Below, in pieces: positions 34,452 to 39,510 of a stretch of 39,510 nt of DNA. Both the position numbers and the translations under genes were made by a program. The stretch is from Aquibacillus salsiterrae (GTDB lineage Bacteria; Bacillota; Bacilli; Bacillales; Amphibacillaceae). The notes beneath the pieces were generated by a model that did not search any database, had not been told where the DNA came from, and saw only the letters and a list, made by a program, of their open reading frames with translations. The first letter of the stretch is position 1, and every line of letters starts with the position of its first letter. The DNA lies in NCBI RefSeq assembly GCF_028416595.1, contig NZ_JAMQKC010000027.1:1-39510 (forward strand), written 5' to 3'.

Positions 34452-34853
34452 TTATCTTTCCTTTAGTAATTTTTCAAATAAGTTTCTAAGTAAAGGTAGA
34501 AATTGTTCTTGTATTTCTTTCACTAACTTTTCTGCTAACTCTTGATCATAAGTATGACTTGTTAAATTCCGTTTAGATAGTGCATCCATCCAAAGGTGTC
34601 CTTCTTCAATTAACCCCACCTGAAAAGCTCGTTTTATCGATTCTCTAGGACTTTTTGCAATGTATCCCTCTGATTCCAAATAATCCTTTAGTACTTTCCA
34701 CGCTAATTCAAAAGTGGTCTCAAAGAATTGGATAATACCTGCTCGCTCCAATTCAGTTGATATGGAACTATTCGAGTATTTTTCTAGGAGTTTGAAAGAC
34801 TTTTCAAAGTTCTCGAATCTTTGTTTCCAACGAATATCCTTCATTTCATCCAT
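34452..34853 (-). CDS. hepT: HepT-type HEPN toxin
   Basis: The 133-aa all-helical protein is of the HI0074 / HEPN kind. The RX4HXY motif is complete at Arg95-Asn-Leu-Thr-Ser-His100-Thr-Tyr102. Arg and His would form the RNase site and Tyr102 is the expected AMPylation target. The core helix is QFFETTFELAWKVLKDYLES. It is first of the pair with mntA. Toxicity is a family inference. Confidence 0.88.
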   Translation of the reverse strand: MDEMKDIRWKQRFENFEKSFKLLEKYSNSSISTELERAGIIQFFETTFELAWKVLKDYLESEGYIAKSPRESIKRAFQVGLIEEGHLWMDALSKRNLTSHTYDQELAEKLVKEIQEQFLPLLRNLFEKLLKER

Positions 34854-35042
34854 GTTTTCACTCCTATTTATTTTATCCTGTTACTATAATTTATTACCTG
34901 AATGTAAACCAATCTATATTAATTGGAGATTTTCTAGACTGAAAAACAACATTAACAATGACTGTTCCTTTTATCCTTATTATACATCATTTCCATTCCC
35001 ACTGACTAAACAAACCAATAACCTTTTATCTGTACAAAAAAA

Positions 35043-35063
35043 GACAAGGACTTATTCCCTGTC
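35043..35063 (-). terminator. Terminator of the MazF locus
   Basis: GACAGGGA and TCCTTGTC form a stem on the minus strand followed by TTTTTTTGTAC. The arms are identical to those of the terminator at 29467-29487. Confidence 0.75.
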
Positions 35064-35090
35064 TCATCTTTTACAATAATAGTATTTAAT

Positions 35091-35148
35091 AATTTGTGTG
35101 CATAGATTAGATACCGATCGACCGTACTCTACTTCATACACACAAATT
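35091..35148. repeat. 58-bp element with 10-bp terminal inverted repeats
   Basis: AATTTGTGTG (35091-35100) and CACACAAATT (35139-35148) are perfect inverted ends around a CCGATCG-containing centre. The half next to the mazF stop is shared with the sequence after mntA (34095-34129) and, more weakly, with 35806-35831. Confidence 0.6.
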
Positions 35149-35462
35149 TAAAAATAGTTTCGAATTGTCGTTAATACCCTCTCTAAATCATGTTCATGTA
35201 ACTTTCCGATCTTAAATAGTAATTCCTTAAAATGTACAGTATTTAATTTAGAACAGCTAACGATGGAAGGTTTATCTAAGCCTGCTTCTTCCCAGTATTC
35301 AATCTCAACATCAAATTCATTTCTTGTATGTTGACTTGTAACTGTCGCTATTAATTGATCTAATTCTACAATTACATTATCATTGCTTACAATAACAACT
35401 GGTCTTCTTTTTCCATTTAACTCAACAGTCCATATTTCTCCACGTTTACCTTTTTTACTCAT
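35148..35462 (-). CDS. PemK/MazF-family toxin
   Basis: The 104-aa protein has the MazF fold: N-terminal RGEIWTVELNGKRRPVVIVS, with the Arg-Pro that lines the RNA site, then LIATVTSQHTRNEFDVEI, then PSIVSCSKLNTVHFKELLFK. MazF proteins are ribosome-independent mRNA endonucleases. The ATG overlaps the end of the 53-aa antitoxin gene by 8 bp (ATGAGTAA), a standard toxin-antitoxin layout. Confidence 0.88.
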   Translation of the reverse strand: MSKKGKRGEIWTVELNGKRRPVVIVSNDNVIVELDQLIATVTSQHTRNEFDVEIEYWEEAGLDKPSIVSCSKLNTVHFKELLFKIGKLHEHDLERVLTTIRNYF

Positions 35463-35616
35463 CTTCCTTACTCCAAAACATTTCTTCTTTTTCTTTTATG
35501 ATTTGCTCTTTTGGAGGTCTGCTGTCAAAGTAATTATCAAATAACTTATTTAGTAATTTGATCCGTTCCCCATTATCCATTTCTTCGATTGCTTTCATTA
35601 TCTCATCAGCAGTCAT
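35455..35616 (-). CDS. Putative antitoxin of the MazF-type toxin, 53 aa
   Basis: A frame from ATG 35616 (GAGGTGG 6 nt upstream) encodes MTADEIMKAIEEMDNGERIK, then LLNKLFDNYFDSRPPKEQII, ending KEDE. It is acidic and helical, without a recognisable DNA-binding fold. Size, position and the 8-bp overlap with the toxin gene make it the cognate antitoxin. It does not resemble MazE of E. coli. Confidence 0.75.
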   Translation of the reverse strand: MTADEIMKAIEEMDNGERIKLLNKLFDNYFDSRPPKEQIIKEKEEMFWSKEDE

Positions 35617-35851
35617 TCATAACCACCTCATTAAATAAATAATTTATTTAAATCAATTATACATTAGAATTAAATAATAATAAAACAACCGCCAACTGTA
35701 CAAAAAAGGAAAAAAGAATAAACCTTTAACAGACTCTTTACGAGAATAAATATTTTGTTTCTATGTGCTGAGATTCGATAGCACTGGACCGTTCTTTAGT
35801 TTAGCAGTCACACCGTTCCGCAGCTTATACACACATCTGATATTTTTATTC

Positions 35852-35995
35852 TTATTCTAATTTGGTTTCATCAAATTCTATATTAAAGTGATAAGCAATT
35901 TTCTGATAGAGTAATTGTTTTGTATCTCTGGAATTAACATTAATCCCGTAGAATTCACAAAATGAAGTTATTCCCCACTTAAACAATAATTTCAC
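35852..35995 (-). pseudogene. 47-codon remnant of unknown gene
   Basis: From GTG 35995 the frame reads LLFKWGITSFCEFYGINVNS, RDTKQLLYQKIAYHFNIEFD, ETKLE. There is no ribosome site and a stop lies just upstream in frame. The composition is protein-like, so it is probably the 3' part of a lost gene. A degenerate copy of the 3' module lies just after it. Confidence 0.35.
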
Positions 35996-36136
35996 ATAGA
36001 TATTGAATAAATGAAGTCATCATGTTTAATACATAGTAGACTACTACGCAGCAAAGATCGTCTTTACTGGGTGACTTTGTAAAATAATGTACTTTAAGTA
36101 ACGGGGACGTTCAATAGTGTTATTCTATCTAACAAA

Positions 36137-36171
36137 AACGCTGCAACCTTATTTTTAAGGATTGCAGCGTT
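36137..36171. terminator. Terminator of the DUF606 pair
   Basis: AACGCTGCAACCTT and AAGGATTGCAGCGTT form a long stem with one mismatch. TTTTTG follows on the minus strand. Confidence 0.85.
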
Positions 36172-36189
36172 TTGAATTTTTTTACTATA

Positions 36190-36654
36190 TTACGCAGCGA
36201 TTTCTTCTCTGGCGCGTTTATTTCCTTTATAGATAAAATAAAGAGCAATTATCATAAATAATAATGCAAAAGAACGTTTCATATCTAAATGAATGACTAA
36301 ACTATTAAACCAGCCGAAATTGTCAATAACAATGCCGATCACAAGCTGTCCAATGATAACAGTAATATTGGTTGCAATAACCCCAATTTTAGGAACTGCG
36401 GCAATAATAAAAAGTAAAAATAATACACCTAAAAATACTGCGCTTAGCTGCCATTTAGGTACTTCCAGAATAGCAAGCACATTTCCATTACCCAAAAAAA
36501 GAATAATAATTGCTAGAAACATTGTTCCAGTTAGAAAAGTTAAAAGTGTTGTTTCGATTGTTCCTGCTTTACGACTGAATGTACCATTAATAGCCGATTG
36601 TGCGCTTAATGTGATACCACCTAAAAAGGTGAATAGAATCATTAATATACCCAT
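36190..36654 (-). CDS. DMT-superfamily DUF606/YdcZ transporter, second subunit
   Basis: The 154-aa protein has five hydrophobic helices and the family features GGITLSAQSAINGTFSRKAG and VIIGQLVIGIVIDNFGWF. DUF606 proteins are half-size drug/metabolite transporters that often occur as paired genes, presumably making antiparallel heterodimers. It starts 11 bp after its partner with GGGGGTCC upstream. Substrate unknown. Confidence 0.85.
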   Translation of the reverse strand: MGILMILFTFLGGITLSAQSAINGTFSRKAGTIETTLLTFLTGTMFLAIIILFLGNGNVLAILEVPKWQLSAVFLGVLFLLFIIAAVPKIGVIATNITVIIGQLVIGIVIDNFGWFNSLVIHLDMKRSFALLFMIIALYFIYKGNKRAREEIAA

Positions 36655-36665
36655 TTTTGGACCCC

Positions 36666-37094
36666 CTAGTAAACTAAAACGAGTGCTATAATCATTGAAA
36701 TTACAGCTAATATCTTTTCTTTATTAATTCTAGACCTCTTGCTTCCAAGCCAACCATAATGTTCAATTACCATACTCATTACTAATTGACCAATAATTAC
36801 TGCGACCATAGTTATTCCGACACCAACAAATGGAACACTAATCACAATAGATGTTAAATATACAACCCCCAAGACACCACCAAGTAGAGTCCATTTAGGT
36901 GCTTTAACGGCATAGGAAAGCTTACCTTTTCCAAAGAATAGCCATAATAATCCGAGGATTATTGAACCTACAAAGAAGTTATAAAAACTTGTTTCGAGCT
37001 TCCCTATCGTTTTCCCTAATTCACCGTAAATAGCTCCTTCAAAACTAAGCGCTGCCCCTCCTAATAACGCTAATATATATGAGATGTAACGCAT
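36666..37094 (-). CDS. DMT-superfamily DUF606/YdcZ transporter, first subunit
   Basis: The 142-aa, five-helix protein is parallel to its neighbour (GGAALSFEGAIYGELGKTIG, VIIGQLVMSMVIEHYGWLGS). Each loop has opposite charge placement, as expected for an antiparallel pair. ATG follows GGAGGG. The palindrome at 37126-37145 upstream ties it to the ArsR-type regulator. Confidence 0.85.
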   Translation of the reverse strand: MRYISYILALLGGAALSFEGAIYGELGKTIGKLETSFYNFFVGSIILGLLWLFFGKGKLSYAVKAPKWTLLGGVLGVVYLTSIVISVPFVGVGITMVAVIIGQLVMSMVIEHYGWLGSKRSRINKEKILAVISMIIALVLVY

Positions 37095-37125
37095 TAAATG
37101 AATCCCTCCAGTTCTTTATTTTTAG

Positions 37126-37145
37126 ATATCTAGAATAATCGATAT
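37126..37145. promoter_or_regulatory. Operator upstream of the DUF606 pair
   Basis: ATATCTA-N6-TCGATAT is the same 7-6-7 palindrome, with one mismatch, as the site at 37506-37525 before the ArsR-type gene. Confidence 0.7.
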
Positions 37146-37162
37146 ATTATTTTATAAAAAAA

Positions 37163-37190
37163 ACAGAAATCAACCAGCTCAGATTTCTGT
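37163..37190 (-). terminator. Terminator overlapping the ArsR-type gene's stop
   Basis: ACAGAAATC and GATTTCTGT form a 9-bp stem, then eight T residues on the minus strand. It separates the regulator from the transporter pair, which has its own operator. Confidence 0.85.
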
Positions 37191-37493
37191 TTTAAGAAAT
37201 TCAGCAAACTGACGAATGGCTTCTTCGTTTCTTCGATAGTACGTCCACTGACCATAACGAACAGATTCAAGAAGACCAGCTTTCTGCATCATATTTAAGT
37301 AGTGAGATACCGTAGATTGAGAAACCTCGGCTTTTTCTTGAATGTCTCCTACACATACTCCCCCTTTATAACTTACCTCCTTTGGCAGGTGAGCGCCTTG
37401 TTTAGGAAAATGCTTCTCTGGTTCCTTCAGCCACTGTAAAATGTTAAGCCTAGTTTTATTTGATAACGCCTTAAATACATCGATTGGTTCCAT
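37179..37493 (-). CDS. ArsR-family transcriptional regulator
   Basis: The 104-aa winged-helix protein has FKALSNKTRLNILQWL at its start, recognition helix KAEVSQSTVSHYLNMMQKAG, and wing SVRYGQWTYYRRNEEAIRQF. A single Cys (GGVCVGDI) is no clear metal site, so a small-molecule or redox signal is more likely. It precedes the DUF606 pair and both promoters carry the same palindrome, so it should repress itself and the pair. Confidence 0.9.
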   Translation of the reverse strand: MEPIDVFKALSNKTRLNILQWLKEPEKHFPKQGAHLPKEVSYKGGVCVGDIQEKAEVSQSTVSHYLNMMQKAGLLESVRYGQWTYYRRNEEAIRQFAEFLKTEI

Positions 37494-37505
37494 AGTTCAT
37501 ATTAT

Positions 37506-37525
37506 ATATCGACTTTTTTCGATAT
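37506..37525. promoter_or_regulatory. Operator of the ArsR-type regulator
   Basis: A perfect ATATCGA-N6-TCGATAT palindrome lies 12 bp before the regulator start. Confidence 0.75.
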
Positions 37526-37690
37526 GTCAATTAGCAGTAATTAAGTGTATTAGCTATATCTATATATCAAGTGATAAGTTTTTTTAAAAGTATAGGGTAT
37601 TTGTATTTCATTAAATATGAAATAGCTTACTTAACTAACGGTGAACTCGTATATACTCTTCAAGTAATTAATTAGAAAAAGATACTATGT

Positions 37691-37822
37691 TTGCAAGTAA
37701 TTTTAAGAAGAATTTATGAAGAACTTAATGGAATAGTGGAAACTATGCAAACAGTTATTGGAAACCAAAAAGGAAGCGGGTTAGTACAACGGTTAAGCAT
37801 AGCGATTGAATGGAGAAAATAG
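37691..37822 (+). pseudogene. 43-codon remnant of unknown gene
   Basis: From TTG 37691 the frame reads LQVILRRIYEELNGIVETMQ, TVIGNQKGSGLVQRLSIAIE, WRK. It is protein-like but has no ribosome site, and lies near the insertion sequence. The rest of 37526-38083 shows no gene. Confidence 0.3.
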
Positions 37823-38083
37823 GACTTCGGGGGCATGTTTTTAGGGAATTTAACTTTTTATATCATTTGTCTATTTAATCTGAAACTAAATATATAGGTC
37901 TTTAAAATAAAATATTCTCTTCGCTTCAAAAGCACCTAAGAACTTAAAATAAGTACCTAGGTAATTTTATTAATTCCCTAGCGGTGTTTGTCAATATAGT
38001 TGTCGCATTTAATTACTTTAGTATTTTGATAGATTTGATGAATCCCCGAGTTCAGTCAAAGCTACCGCGCTGCGCTTGCTGAG

Positions 38084-38133
38084 CTGGTGGTTTGAATCGA
38101 AAGGAAAAACGTGCTTTCGATTCAAACCACCAG
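38084..38133. repeat. 20-bp perfect inverted repeat at IS end
   Basis: Arms at 38084-38103 and 38114-38133 (starting CTGGTGGTTTGAATCG) are perfectly complementary with a 10-nt loop. There is no T-tract. It lies 14 bp past the OrfB stop. Confidence 0.85.
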
Positions 38134-38147
38134 GAAAATGGGGGATA

Positions 38148-39227
38148 TTATGGTTTCCTCCATGCTTTGGTTTGCCCCTCATCTCGCATTGGATTAAGCG
38201 CTACTTGTTCATTCGGTGTCCAATTTCTTGTATCTCGTGCCCAACGCTCTGGATGCTTTACCTTAGCTGCTTCGTATACGTCTTTTCGCTTTTCCAATAT
38301 GGCTACGTGTTCTCCCGTATGACACTGTACAGGCGTTACAAAATTCAGCCCACTATGCAAATGAATCTGGTTGTACCAATGGACAAAATGCTGTGCCCAT
38401 TGTCTCGCTTCCTCGAGTGATGAAAAACCTTTGTGTGGGAAATCTGGCCGATATTTGAGTGTCCGAAACATCGCTTCTGAGTAAGGATTATCATTACTCA
38501 CACGTGGTCTTGAAAACGAGCTTTGAATACCCAATTTCTCCAGTAAACCTAGGAATGTCGCGGCTTTCATCGGGCTACCATTATCTGAATGCAACACGAG
38601 TGGTGCACCTTGGATTTTTTCGCTGATGACTGCCTTTTTCACGAGTGTTTCGGCGTATTTTGCCTCTTCTGTTTCCCATACTTCCCAGCCGACTACTTTT
38701 CTACTAAACAAGTCGAGAAATAAATAGAGTCGATAATATAATCCTTTCGCTGGTCCTCCAAGCCAGGTAATATCCCATGTCCACACCTGATTGGGTGCGG
38801 TAGCGAGATGACTTTCTGGTATTCTTCGTGTTAGCTTTTGACTACGTCCTCGATGATGTTGCATCTTTTCTTCACGTAATACACGATAAAATGTGGATTC
38901 TGAGGCAATGTAAGTCCCTTTATCCGCAAGTTTTGGTACAATTTGTGTCGGCGGTAAATCGGTGTATTCTTCTTGTTTGACAACCGTCAGTATTTCCTCT
39001 CTTTCTTCCTCAGATAATTTATTTTTCGGGACTGGTCTTATCGCATGTGAACGCTGATCGACCTTCACATTACCCTTTGCCACCCAGCGCTCGTATGTTC
39101 GAACGCTGATATGAAGTTCCTCGCAAGCCTTCGCTAACCGCGCACCGCTTTGATTCGCTTCTTGGATGAGTTCTACAGCTAATGCGCGATTTGACGGGCT
39201 AATCATTCTTCCTCTTCGTCCCCCCAA
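38148..39227 (-). CDS. IS3-family transposase OrfB (DDE integrase core)
   Basis: The 359-codon frame has an N-terminal helix-turn-helix (LAKACEELHISVRTYERWVA), an HTH_21 segment, and a DDE catalytic core: Asp in VWTWDITWLGG, Asp in LVLHSDNGSPMKAATF, Glu in NDNPYSEAMFRTLKYRP. It could start alone at ATG 39206 (MISPSNRALAVEL) or be fused to OrfA by -1 frameshifting on the six-G run at 39220-39225. Confidence 0.92.
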   Translation of the reverse strand: MGGRRGRMISPSNRALAVELIQEANQSGARLAKACEELHISVRTYERWVAKGNVKVDQRSHAIRPVPKNKLSEEEREEILTVVKQEEYTDLPPTQIVPKLADKGTYIASESTFYRVLREEKMQHHRGRSQKLTRRIPESHLATAPNQVWTWDITWLGGPAKGLYYRLYLFLDLFSRKVVGWEVWETEEAKYAETLVKKAVISEKIQGAPLVLHSDNGSPMKAATFLGLLEKLGIQSSFSRPRVSNDNPYSEAMFRTLKYRPDFPHKGFSSLEEARQWAQHFVHWYNQIHLHSGLNFVTPVQCHTGEHVAILEKRKDVYEAAKVKHPERWARDTRNWTPNEQVALNPMRDEGQTKAWRKP

Positions 39228-39510
39228 ATCGCTTGGGCCTTTTTTCGCAAAAGTAGTAATGCCGCAGCTTCCGCTAGTGCCTTTTCTTTCTTTTGTAGAT
39301 CTTTTTCTAATTGCTTGGCACGCTTCTGTTCCTCCTTCAATGTACTATTCAATTGCTTTGCTTGATCGAATACCTGACCATTTGCCTGAAGGCATACACT
39401 TTTCCATACTTCAATCTGTTCACGATACAGACCTTTCTTACGACAATAATCGGAAAGCTCCAACTCATTCATCGCGAACGTCTCCATCACGATTAAAAAC
39501 TTATCTTGGC
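39203..39510 (-). CDS. IS3-family transposase OrfA (partial, 5' end outside window)
   Basis: The frame stays open to the window edge (…KFLIVMETFAMNELELSDYC), so the ATG at 39490 is unlikely to be the start. It has the second half of the OrfA helix-turn-helix (LSDYCRKKGLYREQIEVWKS) and a coiled-coil region rich in Glu/Lys/Leu to the DEEEE end. It overlaps OrfB by 25 bp. Confidence 0.85.
   Translation of the reverse strand, partial: QDKFLIVMETFAMNELELSDYCRKKGLYREQIEVWKSVCLQANGQVFDQAKQLNSTLKEEQKRAKQLEKDLQKKEKALAEAAALLLLRKKAQAIWGDEEEE

Larger units (their letters stand above)
38084..39510 (-). mobile_element. IS3-family insertion sequence, partial at window edge
   Basis: It has OrfA and OrfB overlapping in a -1 arrangement, and a 20-bp perfect inverted repeat beyond OrfB. 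The outer end past OrfB is probably somewhere in 38040-38083, but terminal repeats cannot be set because the other end is outside the window. Confidence 0.85.

Noticed and set aside
35091-35148. Integron attC site
   Set aside because: Terminal inverted repeats are suggestive, but no GTTRRRY/RYYYAAC core boxes and no integrase are seen.
38084-38133. Rho-independent terminator at the IS end
   Set aside because: The stem is strong but neither strand has a following T-tract, so it is listed only as an inverted repeat.

Overview
The window comes from a low-GC, AT-rich Gram-positive bacterium of the Bacillaceae type. The evidence is the strong AGGAGG-like ribosome sites with ATG/GTG/TTG starts, a class III fructose-1,6-bisphosphatase, a B. 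subtilis-style nas nitrate cluster with TnrA-like boxes, a CYP152 fatty-acid peroxygenase, an MntR-type box at mntH and an AraR-type box near the left edge. No rRNA, tRNA or CRISPR array was seen.

Layout. 1-1.3 kb: 5' two thirds of a ribulokinase-like sugar kinase with AraR-like and cre-like sites. 1.3-7.2 kb: an accessory zone of remnants (Rhs/YD fragment, primase-like fragment, unknown fragments), three kinds of REP-like palindrome, a retropepsin-like protein pair, an aldo/keto reductase divergent from a frameshifted AraC regulator, a small membrane protein and a TPR protein. 7.4-11.2 kb: HD-GYP protein, YhfA-like transporter, a ten-copy 52-bp tandem array, and a GNAT acetyltransferase. 11.3-18.2 kb: cypC with a small membrane partner, a polar amino-acid ABC transporter, fbp and an alpha/beta-hydrolase remnant. 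18.2-28.6 kb: nitrate assimilation, with nasB-nasC-nitrate transporter on + and nirB-nirD-uroporphyrinogen methyltransferase on -. Together they import nitrate, reduce it to nitrite and ammonium, and make siroheme; both operons carry TnrA-like boxes. 29.5-33.7 kb: metal handling, a CmtR-like sensor with a CadA-type ATPase, and mntH. 34.1-36 kb: two toxin-antitoxin modules (hepT-mntA and a MazF pair). 36.2-37.5 kb: a DUF606/YdcZ transporter pair with its ArsR-type regulator. 38.0 kb to the end: a truncated IS3-family element.

Most notable observation: the CadA-type ATPase reads as one 710-codon frame (29608-31740) with a good ribosome site, interrupted only by an in-frame UGA exactly at the first Cys of the N-terminal HMA metal-binding CxxC motif. 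A perfect hairpin whose GGU loop begins 17 nt after the UGA fits the general form of a bacterial SECIS element. Selenocysteine (a UxxC metal-binding domain), a recent nonsense mutation and a sequencing error are all open; no Sec machinery lies in the window.

Second: three intergenic tandem arrays (9.9, 24.5 and 28.9 kb) all have a period of exactly 52 bp and all carry an ACTACC core. Two of them sit in the same composite arrangement beyond the ends of minus-strand genes. Third: mntA and mazF are each followed directly after the stop codon by the same ~35-bp module.
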